Below are positions 51,050-58,942 of a DNA stretch of 64,000 bases, piece after piece. Source of the DNA: Synechococcus sp. UW140 (GTDB lineage: Bacteria; Cyanobacteriota; Cyanobacteriia; PCC-6307; Cyanobiaceae); assembly GCF_900474295.1 (NCBI RefSeq), contig NZ_UCOB01000030.1:1-64000 (forward strand). The letters are read 5' to 3'. The notes under the pieces were generated by a model. It worked only from the letters and a program-made list of their open reading frames with translations, did not search any database and was not told where the DNA came from. The first letter of the stretch is position 1. Each line of letters opens with the position of its first letter. Position numbers and translations under genes: made by a program.

Positions 51050-52018
51050 TTATGCCACTTCTGCAGGGTCATTGCCCTCGATCGTTTGTTGAGGCAGCTG
51101 ACCAAAGGCCTCGCTGTACCGCCTTGTGAAATGGCTTTGGCTCGCAAAGCCATAGTGCTGCGCCACCTGTTTGATTCCCTTGAGGCCGAGTTGACCGCGT
51201 TTGTTTGGCGTCAAGAGCAGCTCGCGCACGCCGTCGAGGCGGACGGCGCGCTGCACTTGCAGCGGTGTGCGATTGAAATGCTCCTTGCATCCCTTGAACA
51301 GGGACGTTCGCGATTGGTACAGCACCTCACTTAAGACCTCCACCGTGACGCTCTGACAAGGGTTGGTATGGCACCAATGCAGCAGTTCGATGGCTGCTGT
51401 GTGGCGGGCTTGGCGCTTTTCGATGGCTCTCGTCTCAGCCTCTTCGTTGTCAAAGCAGTTGATCACTGCACTGAGTAATCGCTCGGCTGTGCTTGGGTCG
51501 GTTGTTTTTCCCTCTTCCTTGATCAAGGTCTCGATTTGATCGCGAAGTTGGTTCGCATGATCTGCCCGCAATTCGAGCTGATTGGTGTTTTGCCACCGTT
51601 GCAGAGTGAGTGAGCCCCTTTGTTGTGGATGACGCTTTAGGAGCTCGTCTTTGACGATGACCAACGTGCATAGCCGGCTGCCTGCCGGCAGGCGTAGATC
51701 GAAATCGGTGAGCTGGATGTTGTAGCCCAGCAGCCCCGGCCAAGGCATCACCACGCCTTGAGCGCGATAGGCATCGTGCGGGAGTGGGTTGTTCAGCGGT
51801 ATGGCCAGGGTCCAGGTTTGTGGATTGCGTTGGCCGTTGAGAAACAAGCTTTGGTTGGTTTCGAGCAGGGTGCAGCGAAAAGCGCCGAAGCTGAAACTCT
51901 GCAGTTTCCCTAGTAGCCGGCCCTTGCTTAATTGCAGGGCGGCGAGGTTGGGTGAAAGGGGCTGAAACAGCTCCTTCAGCTCAGCGCAGCTCAGGAAAGG
52001 GGTCTCCAAAACCTTCAC
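51050..52018 (-). CDS. AraC-family transcriptional regulator
   Basis: 322 residues. The last 100 carry the two HTH motifs of AraC regulators (LSEVLYQSRTSLFKGCKEHF and GIKQVAQHYGFASQSHFTRR) and the end YSEAFGQLPQQT. The N-terminal 200 residues look like a ligand-sensing beta domain (LQSFSFGAFRCTLLETNQSL) without a named family. It sits 93 bp upstream of the giant gene on the same strand, so it may control it or be read through with it. The inducer is unknown. Confidence 0.88.
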   Translation of the reverse strand: MKVLETPFLSCAELKELFQPLSPNLAALQLSKGRLLGKLQSFSFGAFRCTLLETNQSLFLNGQRNPQTWTLAIPLNNPLPHDAYRAQGVVMPWPGLLGYNIQLTDFDLRLPAGSRLCTLVIVKDELLKRHPQQRGSLTLQRWQNTNQLELRADHANQLRDQIETLIKEEGKTTDPSTAERLLSAVINCFDNEEAETRAIEKRQARHTAAIELLHWCHTNPCQSVTVEVLSEVLYQSRTSLFKGCKEHFNRTPLQVQRAVRLDGVRELLLTPNKRGQLGLKGIKQVAQHYGFASQSHFTRRYSEAFGQLPQQTIEGNDPAEVA

Positions 52019-52098
52019 CGTGAGCCATCAAGGAATCAGAACTTCAAGGTACTTTTATGGCCCTTGCGTCACTTGGGCGATGTGTTTTTGTTCACGCG

Positions 52099-52323
52099 TC
52101 AGCGCTTGATAGCTTTGCGGCGGTTGCTGGGGCTCAGTGTGGCTTCGAAGATTCGAATGGCAACCTGGCGGAGCCGATGTTGCCCCCTCGGCAGGATGCG
52201 GGTTGTTTTATGCAGAAGCTTGAGCCAACTGGCCACGTAATTGCGATGGGCTTGAGGGCTGAGGAACCAACGGGCCAGGTATGACGAGCCAACGTCCAAC
52301 AGCAGGATGCGGCCAATCCACAT
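52099..52323 (-). CDS. small hypothetical protein downstream of dnaB
   Basis: 74 residues (MWIGRILLLDVGSSYLARWF). A hydrophobic N-terminus is followed by a basic, His/Arg-rich helical part ending PSNRRKAIKR. A GAGGTTGGAG lies just before the ATG. It begins 15 bp after the dnaB stop on the same strand, so it is probably co-transcribed. Competing frames are less protein-like. Function unknown. Confidence 0.55.
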   Translation of the reverse strand: MWIGRILLLDVGSSYLARWFLSPQAHRNYVASWLKLLHKTTRILPRGQHRLRQVAIRIFEATLSPSNRRKAIKR

Positions 52324-52338
52324 GCTCCAACCTCAGGC

Positions 52339-53757
52339 TTAAGCCGCCAGGTTGCGGAAGCGGGTGAACTGGGGTTCGAACAGCAGCTTCACCGTGCCAA
52401 CGGGTCCGTTGCGGTGTTTGGTCACGATCACCTCAGTGATGCCTCGGTCTGGAGTTTCCGGGTTGTAGTACTCGTCGCGATAGATCATCAGCACCAGGTC
52501 GGCGTCTTGCTCAATCGAGCCTGATTCGCGCAGATCACTGAGCATCGGGCGCTTGTTCGTGCGTGATTCCACGCCCCGGCTGAGCTGGGAGAGGGCGATC
52601 ACTGGCACGTTCAGTTCGCGGGCCATGCCTTTGAGGGCCCTTGTGATTCTCGAGATTTCCTGCACGCGGTTGTCTGGGCTGGAGCCCTCCATCAACTGGA
52701 GGTAGTCGATCACCACCAGGCCCAGCTCTTTGCCTTGTTCCGCCATCAGTCGCCGGCAGAGCGAGCGCATTTCCAGAACGCCGGAGTTGGGTTTGTCGTC
52801 GATGAAGATCGGCAGCTGGCCAAGGGTGTTGATGCCTTGGCCGAGCAGCGGCCATTCCTCTTGCTGCAGGCGGCCGGTGCGTAATCGGCCTGCTTCAATC
52901 CCTACCTCCATCGACAACAGCCTGTAGGTGAGCTGCTCCTTACTCATCTCCAGGCTGAACACGCAGACCGGCAGGTCGTGGAGCTGGGCCACGTTTTTGG
53001 CCAGGTTGAGCACGATGGATGTTTTGCCCATGGCAGGGCGGCCGGCCACGATGATCAGATCGCTGCGCTGCAGGCCCTGGGTCATGGCATCCAGGTCGTA
53101 AAAGTTGACCGGGATCCCTGCCACGGAGGTGCCGAGGGAACGGCTCTCGATTTCGTTGAAGGTGCTGGTGAGGATCTCAGCCGTTGGGGTGAGGCCCTTG
53201 GAGGGCTTCTCCTGGCTAATGGCGAAGATCGTTTGTTCTGCCTTGTCGAGCACCTGTTCCATCGGCAGGCTCTGGTCGAAGCCCAGCTGAATCACCTCAT
53301 TGCCGGAGCGGATTAGTTGGCGGCGCAGGAACTTATCCATCACAAGGCGTGCCACCTGCTCGATCGAGGCGGTGGAGGCCACCCGCTCCACCAGCTCAAC
53401 CAAGCGGGCGCTGCCCCCCACCTTGTCGAGTGCCCCCGTGTCGGCCAGCCATGCCGTCATGGCCGTGAGGTCGGTGGGTTTGCCCTGGCTGTGGAGCATC
53501 ACTGCCGTGCGGAAGATCTCCCGGTGGGCATTGAGATAAAAGGCCTCAGGTTGCAACACATCGGCCACGCGGCCGATGGCTTCCGGGTCAAGCAGGATGC
53601 CACCCAAGACTGCTTCCTCTGCCTCAACGTTTTGAGGTGGTACGGAGTCGGGCAGGGCCTCGAAATTGGGCTCATCCCGCTGGCGTGATTTGCCGAAGCC
53701 ACGGCGACCGCCTTCGGTGGACTCGCCGCCGGGTTCAGACAAGGGGGCGGTCACCAT
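52339..53757 (-). CDS. dnaB: replicative DNA helicase
   Basis: 472 residues from the ATG at 53757 (MVTAPLSEPGGESTEGG). The N-terminal primase-interacting domain (PPQNVEAEEAVLGGILLDPE) is followed by the RecA-like ATPase with Walker A GRPAMGKTS, the DnaB hallmark SLEMSKEQL and Walker B LVVIDYLQLM. No intein interrupts it. A hexameric helicase that opens the fork. It follows rplI, the usual cyanobacterial order. Confidence 0.96.
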   Translation of the reverse strand: MVTAPLSEPGGESTEGGRRGFGKSRQRDEPNFEALPDSVPPQNVEAEEAVLGGILLDPEAIGRVADVLQPEAFYLNAHREIFRTAVMLHSQGKPTDLTAMTAWLADTGALDKVGGSARLVELVERVASTASIEQVARLVMDKFLRRQLIRSGNEVIQLGFDQSLPMEQVLDKAEQTIFAISQEKPSKGLTPTAEILTSTFNEIESRSLGTSVAGIPVNFYDLDAMTQGLQRSDLIIVAGRPAMGKTSIVLNLAKNVAQLHDLPVCVFSLEMSKEQLTYRLLSMEVGIEAGRLRTGRLQQEEWPLLGQGINTLGQLPIFIDDKPNSGVLEMRSLCRRLMAEQGKELGLVVIDYLQLMEGSSPDNRVQEISRITRALKGMARELNVPVIALSQLSRGVESRTNKRPMLSDLRESGSIEQDADLVLMIYRDEYYNPETPDRGITEVIVTKHRNGPVGTVKLLFEPQFTRFRNLAA

Positions 53758-53858
53758 CGCGGTTGGCCAATCAAAAGCGAAAACCCACTCTGGCGCACTT
53801 GAGAGCATGCAACAGAGTGGGATGTGACGGCCTGATGTGATTCAGACCTCGGTGAGGC

Positions 53859-54317
53859 TCAGTAGCTGACCACTTCTAGGTTGATCTCAGCGCTCACTTC
53901 GCTGTGCAGCTTCACCTGCACTTTGTAGTTACCGGTGCGATGAATGTCGGGCACGGTGATGTCGCGACGATCCACTTCCTTCTTGGTGGCGGTTTCAATC
54001 GCTTCGGCCACGTCACCATTGGTGACCGTTCCGAACAGCACATCATCATCACCGGTCTGCTTCTTAACGGTGAAGCGGCCGATGGTGTCGAGGGCGGTGC
54101 GGAAGGCCACGGCGTCTTGCTTGAGGGCAGCCTGACGCTCGGCCTCCTTGGCGCGACGGTGCTCCACCTGCTTCATCACGGCAGGCGTCACGGGTACGGC
54201 CTTGCCGAAGGGAAGGAGGAAGTTGCGGGCATAGCCGGGAGCTACTTCCACCATGTCTCCGTCCCGGCCGAGGCTGAGAACGTCCTCATTCAGAACGACT
54301 TGTACGCGCTTGGCCAT
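53859..54317 (-). CDS. rplI: 50S ribosomal protein L9
   Basis: 152 residues. The N-terminal domain ([20 protein letters not shown] and [15 protein letters not shown]) and the C-terminal domain are joined by a long helix ([20 protein letters not shown]), the standard L9 shape. It binds 23S rRNA near the L1 stalk. Followed by dnaB. Confidence 0.97.
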   Translation of the reverse strand: MAKRVQVVLNEDVLSLGRDGDMVEVAPGYARNFLLPFGKAVPVTPAVMKQVEHRRAKEAERQAALKQDAVAFRTALDTIGRFTVKKQTGDDDVLFGTVTNGDVAEAIETATKKEVDRRDITVPDIHRTGNYKVQVKLHSEVSAEINLEVVSY

Positions 54318-54358
54318 GGGATCGATCCGTTACAGCGTCTATTGAGCGATCGGCAACT

Positions 54359-55291
54359 TTACGACGCGACCGGCAGGCGAATTTGGCTGGCCAGTCCGAG
54401 CGTTCGCATCAGTCGGATGTGTTCCCAGGTGAGGTCAATCTGCCCGGGCTGAAGGCCGTGACGGGCGGAATGGGGAAAGGCATGATGGTTGTTGTGCCAG
54501 CCCTCGCCGAAGGTCAAGGCGGCGACCCATTTGTTATTGCGGGACGCGTCACCGCTCTCATAGGCCACGCTGCCCCAGCAGTGGGTGGCGGAATTGACCA
54601 GCCAGGTGACGTGATACACGAGCACCAGGCGCAGGGGAACTCCCCAGAGCACCAGGGCCCAGCCGCCGACGCCACTGATGCTGCCAATCCAGAACAGCAG
54701 CATCGCCAGGGGCAGTTGCAGCAGCAGGAAATTGGTGTTGAGCCAGCGGTAATAGGGATCGCTACTGAGGTCGCCGCTCAGGCGCGGCACCGCTTGCATG
54801 GCGGCAATGGGCTGGAACATCCATCCCATGTGACTCCACCAGAAGCCGCGGTGACTGTTGTGGTGATCAGCATCCGTATCGGAAAACTTGTGGTGGTGGC
54901 GATGCAGGCCAACCCAGTCGATGGGGCCGTGCTGACAGCTGAGGGCTCCGCAGGTGGCGAAGAAGCGCTCTAGCCAGGTTGGGACCCGGAAGGATCGATG
55001 TGACAGCAGACGGTGATAGCCGATCGTCACGCCCAGGCAGGCGGTGATCCAGTAGAGAATCGCCAAGCAGGTGACGGCTTGCCAGCTCCAGAAGCGGGGC
55101 AACAAGGCCACGATCGACAGGGCATGGATCGCGATCATGAATCCGATCGTTCCCCAGCGCTTTGCCTGATCAGGCTCAACGGCTTTGTGCCCCTTGCGGG
55201 GTTGGTGTAGACGCTCTGCAAGCTTCAAAGCTTCGTGCGAAGCTGTAGGCCTGCTCGGAGGAGATGGCGTCGTGATCACACAGGATGTCAT
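54359..55291 (-). CDS. acyl-lipid delta-9 type fatty acid desaturase
   Basis: 310 residues from the ATG at 55291. The three His boxes are HRLLSH, HRHHH (in GLHRHHHKFSDTDADHHN) and HNNHH, as in membrane-bound DesC desaturases that put the first double bond into acyl chains of membrane lipids. Four hydrophobic segments flank the boxes. The frame extends upstream to 55513 but this part is not conserved in character. A second desaturase lies 850 bp away. Confidence 0.9.
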   Translation of the reverse strand: MTSCVITTPSPPSRPTASHEALKLAERLHQPRKGHKAVEPDQAKRWGTIGFMIAIHALSIVALLPRFWSWQAVTCLAILYWITACLGVTIGYHRLLSHRSFRVPTWLERFFATCGALSCQHGPIDWVGLHRHHHKFSDTDADHHNSHRGFWWSHMGWMFQPIAAMQAVPRLSGDLSSDPYYRWLNTNFLLLQLPLAMLLFWIGSISGVGGWALVLWGVPLRLVLVYHVTWLVNSATHCWGSVAYESGDASRNNKWVAALTFGEGWHNNHHAFPHSARHGLQPGQIDLTWEHIRLMRTLGLASQIRLPVAS

Positions 55292-55342
55292 TGCTGATCC
55301 GATTGCTCTCTCCAAACTATAGGCGATAAGGATCCGTATCAA

Positions 55343-56104
55343 GTGACTGCTTCCAGTTCTGGGTCTGATTGTGTGACCAAGGGTTACCGGGAGCGACTGG
55401 AAGAAGGTCGCCGAGCCATGGCCCACCTTGTGCACGTCTGGCATGAGCGCAACGGCTGGTCCCACAAGGTGCTGCCTGCGTTGGCTGAGGCTCTTGATCT
55501 GGGCCGGGTGCACAACTCCCAGATCTCAAATCTGCGCAACGGCAAGTTGGCAGCGCCAGGGCCTGAGGTGTTTTTGGCTCTTGGTCAGGCCAATGCCGTG
55601 CTCTTGGCGGGGCTCGATCCGATTCGTGAGCACCTTCAGGAGGTGCATCCCGAGTTGTTGCAAGTGCTGGCTGATGGTCATGCTCCGTTGGTGAACGGGA
55701 CTGGTCAGCCTCTCGGTGCCGGTGCTTTGTTCGAGATTTTTGTAGGGCTGGCGCCATTGCCGCCTGGTTTTGATTGGCGGATTGACGCTGAGGAGGCCTC
55801 GGCTCTCAGCGCAGCTCTGGCTGACCAGCTCTGCGCTGCTCGAAGCTGGCGTTTCTGCCGCGATCAAGTGATGGCCGCTTACCCGGTGAGTAAGAGCCAG
55901 CGACGGGAACGCTTTGCGGCAGTGATGGCTGGTATGCGGGATTACAGCTCCGATGAGCTCGATGGTGAATTACTGGATCTCTATGCCACCTATCAGGAGC
56001 TTGGCGGATCTGGTCGTCACGGCGCGCAGGGGTTTCTGGCCCAGCTGCGTTCGCGCGCCAAGCAGCTTGAACCAGGAAGTCAGGCTGCTGTTTCGAAGGA
56101 TTGA
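55343..56104 (+). CDS. hypothetical HTH-like protein between the two desaturases
   Basis: 253 residues (GTG at 55343). After a basic N-terminus, the segment WHERNGWSHKVLPALAEALD and SQISNLRNGKLAAPGPEVFL has the pattern of a helix-turn-helix with a reader helix. The middle and C-terminal parts are helical and unassigned. Divergent from the first desaturase and convergent with the second. It may regulate them; this is inference from position. Confidence 0.7.
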   Translation: MTASSSGSDCVTKGYRERLEEGRRAMAHLVHVWHERNGWSHKVLPALAEALDLGRVHNSQISNLRNGKLAAPGPEVFLALGQANAVLLAGLDPIREHLQEVHPELLQVLADGHAPLVNGTGQPLGAGALFEIFVGLAPLPPGFDWRIDAEEASALSAALADQLCAARSWRFCRDQVMAAYPVSKSQRRERFAAVMAGMRDYSSDELDGELLDLYATYQELGGSGRHGAQGFLAQLRSRAKQLEPGSQAAVSKD

Positions 56105-56138
56105 AGTTGCGCTTCAGCAGACTTCCTCCAGTTCTCCC

Positions 56139-57143
56139 TCAGGGGGCGTAGCGGGCCTGGCGCACCCGGCGGGTGAGGCCGAGGCGGCGCAGCAGGCGAA
56201 TGTGCATCCAGGTGATGTCAAATTCGAACCAGCGCAGGCCATGGCGCGCGCTCGCCGGGTGTGCGTGATGGTTGTTATGCCATCCCTCGCCGAAGGAGAG
56301 AATTGCCACCCACCAGCAGTTGCGTGACAGATCGGGGCAGTCGAAATTGCGGTAACCGAAGGCGTGGGTGGCCGAATTCACCAACCAGGTGACGTGGTAG
56401 ACGACCACAAGGCGCAGGGGAATCGCCCACAGCACCAGGCCAAGGCCACCGCCATGCACCTGGGCTGCTTCTCCGTACCAATAAAGGGCCAGGCCCAGCG
56501 GTATCTGGGGCAGAAGGAACCAGCGATCGAGCCAGAAGTAGAAGGGATCGCTGAGCAGATCGCCGGCAAAGCGTTCCTTGTGTTCCAGGGCAGGAATCTC
56601 ATGCAGCATCCACTCGCTGTGGCTCCACCAAAGCCCCCGACCGGCGTCGTGATGGTCGTTGGGCTGATCGGAAAATTTATGGTGGTGGCGGTGCAAGGCC
56701 ACCCATTCGATCGGGCCGCTCTGGCAGGCCAAGGTGCCCATCAGCACAAGCACGCGTTCGAGCCAACGCGGCACCTCGAAGCTGCGATGCGCCACCAAGC
56801 GGTGCAGGCCCAAGGTCACCCCTAACACCGTGGTCCAGTACAGAACTGCAAAGGCCACCACGGCTTGCCAGCTCCAGAACCATGGCAACAGTGCCACTGT
56901 GGCCAGCACGTGCATCACCAGCATGAAGGAGGTGGTGCCGCTCTTGAGCTTGCGCTGCTTGCGCGGCAGCGGTTCTCGGGGGGCCATCAGTGCCGCGCGA
57001 ATGCGCAGCTCACGTTCGGAGGGGGTAGACGCCGGAGAGGTTGTGACCAAGGAGATCTCCACGAACCGAATCCGTCTGTTGCTGCGGTGAACCGGAGCTC
57101 CAGGGCGGTCGGTAGGAGAAATGAATGTAGGAGAGCGCTGCAT
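56139..57143 (-). CDS. acyl-lipid delta-9 type fatty acid desaturase, second copy
   Basis: Up to 334 residues; the true start may be the GTG at 57062 (VEISLVTTSPASTPSE), since the part before it is not family-like. His boxes HRLVAH, HRHHH (in ALHRHHHKFSDQPNDHHD) and HNNHH. It is similar to the first copy across the core but differs in the loop before the last box and in a Trp/Arg-rich C-terminus. The pair may differ in substrate position or temperature response. Convergent with the HTH-like gene. Confidence 0.9.
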   Translation of the reverse strand: MQRSPTFISPTDRPGAPVHRSNRRIRFVEISLVTTSPASTPSERELRIRAALMAPREPLPRKQRKLKSGTTSFMLVMHVLATVALLPWFWSWQAVVAFAVLYWTTVLGVTLGLHRLVAHRSFEVPRWLERVLVLMGTLACQSGPIEWVALHRHHHKFSDQPNDHHDAGRGLWWSHSEWMLHEIPALEHKERFAGDLLSDPFYFWLDRWFLLPQIPLGLALYWYGEAAQVHGGGLGLVLWAIPLRLVVVYHVTWLVNSATHAFGYRNFDCPDLSRNCWWVAILSFGEGWHNNHHAHPASARHGLRWFEFDITWMHIRLLRRLGLTRRVRQARYAP

Positions 57144-57178
57144 GATGTAACGACCAGCACGGATCCCAGGCGCTGTTC

Positions 57179-58483
57179 ATGGTTTCTCAGCAGCTCGATC
57201 CCCAGGCGGGGCAGCAACGGGCCAGGGCTCTGGTGGCAGCGGCAAGGGAGCGCTTGGCGGCCCAGTCGGCACAGCGCACAGCCGCGGTGCTGCCCCGTTT
57301 GGAGCGGGTGCTTGCGGCCTTTGCTGCCGAACGCGTCGGCACCCAGCATTTCGCTTCGCTCACGGGCTATGGCCATGGTGATCAGGGCCGGCAGGTGCTG
57401 GATCGGGTGTTCGCCCGGGTGCTTGGTGCAGAGACCGCGGCTGTGCGACTGCAGTTTGTGAGCGGCACCCATGCCATCGCCGCTGCTCTGTTCGGTGTGC
57501 TTCGCCCCGGTGACCGGATGCTGGCGATCACCGGTCGGCCTTACGACACGTTGGAAGAGGTGATTGGCCTGCGTGGATCCGGCCAGGGCTCACTGGCGGA
57601 ATTTGGGGTGGTGTATGACCAGCTTGAGCTCATCTCTGAAGGAGAGGCCGCAGGAGAGGTGGATGAACAGGCTCTGGATCGAGCGCTTGAGCTCCCCCAG
57701 CGCTTGATCTTGATCCAACGCAGCTGCGGCTACAGCTGGCGCCCCTCGTTGTCGGTGGAGACGATCGGCCGCTTGTGCGAGCGGATTCATCGCCGCCAGC
57801 CCGAGTGCGTTTGTTTCGTCGACAACTGTTATGGCGAGCTGGTTGAAGACCAGGAGCCCCCGGCCGTGGGGGCGGATCTGGTGGCCGGTTCGCTGATCAA
57901 GAATTTGGGCGGCACCATCGCCCCAGGCGGTGGCTATGTGGCCGGCCGTGCCGATCTGGTTGAGCAGGCTTGTTGCCGTCTGACCGCTCCCGGGATCGGC
58001 AGCGAGGGTGGCACCGGCTTTGATCTCCATCGTTTAGTCCTTCAGGGACTGTTTCTTGCTCCGCAGATGGTGGCGGAGGCACTGATCGGTGCCGATCTGG
58101 TGGCCGAGACTTTTTCTGCGCTTGGCTATGCGGTGCAACCCCAGGCCGGTGCTGCCCGCAGCGATCTCATCCAGGCCGTGCAGCTGGGTGATCCCGAGGC
58201 CCTGAAGGTGGTGTGCCGGGCCTTTCAAGCCTGTTCGCCGATCGGTTCGTATCTCGACCCTGTGCCGGCGGCGATGCCTGGCTACGCCAGTGATTTGGTG
58301 ATGGCCGGTGGCACGTTTATCGATGGCAGTACCAGTGAGTTCTCCGCTGATGCTCCGCTGCGCGAGCCTTTCAACCTCTACGTGCAAGGCGGTACCCATC
58401 GCACCCATGTGGAACTGGCCCTGGTTCGGGCGCTTACGGCTCTGCATACGGCAGGACTCGTCAATCTGTTCCACACTGGGTGA
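57179..58483 (+). CDS. Met-gamma-lyase-fold PLP enzyme (aluminium-resistance family)
   Basis: 434 residues. A fold-type I PLP enzyme of the family annotated 'methionine gamma-lyase' or aluminium resistance. The PLP lysine lies in AGSLIKNLGG (near residue 240), with FVDNCYGELVE just before it. The true substrate is unknown in this subgroup. It starts just after the second desaturase on the opposite strand, and its end overlaps the upstream part of the gcvH frame by a few bases; gcvH follows. Confidence 0.82.
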   Translation: MVSQQLDPQAGQQRARALVAAARERLAAQSAQRTAAVLPRLERVLAAFAAERVGTQHFASLTGYGHGDQGRQVLDRVFARVLGAETAAVRLQFVSGTHAIAAALFGVLRPGDRMLAITGRPYDTLEEVIGLRGSGQGSLAEFGVVYDQLELISEGEAAGEVDEQALDRALELPQRLILIQRSCGYSWRPSLSVETIGRLCERIHRRQPECVCFVDNCYGELVEDQEPPAVGADLVAGSLIKNLGGTIAPGGGYVAGRADLVEQACCRLTAPGIGSEGGTGFDLHRLVLQGLFLAPQMVAEALIGADLVAETFSALGYAVQPQAGAARSDLIQAVQLGDPEALKVVCRAFQACSPIGSYLDPVPAAMPGYASDLVMAGGTFIDGSTSEFSADAPLREPFNLYVQGGTHRTHVELALVRALTALHTAGLVNLFHTG

Positions 58484-58506
58484 GGTTTTTGCCCGCTCCC
58501 GGCCCC

Positions 58507-58896
58507 ATGGCCTTTGATTTTCCTGAGCAGTTTCGCTACGCCGATAGCCACGAATACGCCCATGCCGATGGCGATCTGGTGCGTATCGGGCTGAGTGCTT
58601 TCGCTGTGGATCAGTTGGGGGACATCGTCTTTGTGGATCTGCCCGAGGTGGGGTCCAGTCTCAGCCGCGGTAGCAGTTTTGGCACCGTGGAATCGGTGAA
58701 GGCGGTGGAGGAGATGTATGCCCCTGTTAGCGGTGAGGTTGTGGAGCGCAACGAATCGGTGCTCGCTAGCCCAGAAGAATTGCAGAACAACCCTCATGGT
58801 CAGGGCTGGTTGCTGGCGGTGCGCCCTTCTGATGTGGCCCAGCTGCAGGAGCTGATGGATTCGGTCACGTATGCGGCCAAAGTGGCCGCTGCCTGA
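58507..58896 (+). CDS. gcvH: glycine cleavage system H protein
   Basis: 129 residues from the ATG at 58507 (nine in-frame codons further upstream are not family-like). The lipoylated lysine is in GTVESVKAVEEMYAP (near residue 64), the standard H-protein site. It carries the aminomethyl group between GcvP and GcvT. gcvP follows after 46 bp; the gap has a T-run (CTTTTTTTT) that might weaken transcription but is not a clear terminator. Confidence 0.96.
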   Translation: MAFDFPEQFRYADSHEYAHADGDLVRIGLSAFAVDQLGDIVFVDLPEVGSSLSRGSSFGTVESVKAVEEMYAPVSGEVVERNESVLASPEELQNNPHGQGWLLAVRPSDVAQLQELMDSVTYAAKVAAA

Positions 58897-58942
58897 GCCG
58901 CTTTTTTTTAAAATCGATCGTTCATGAATCGGCGAGAGCGAT

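Noticed and set aside
52057-52284. 75-codon plus-strand frame opposite to the small gene after dnaB
   Set aside because: The minus-strand frame has a better ribosome site and a more protein-like sequence.
58897-58942. T-run between gcvH and gcvP as a terminator
   Set aside because: No stem precedes it, and the spacing suits an operon.
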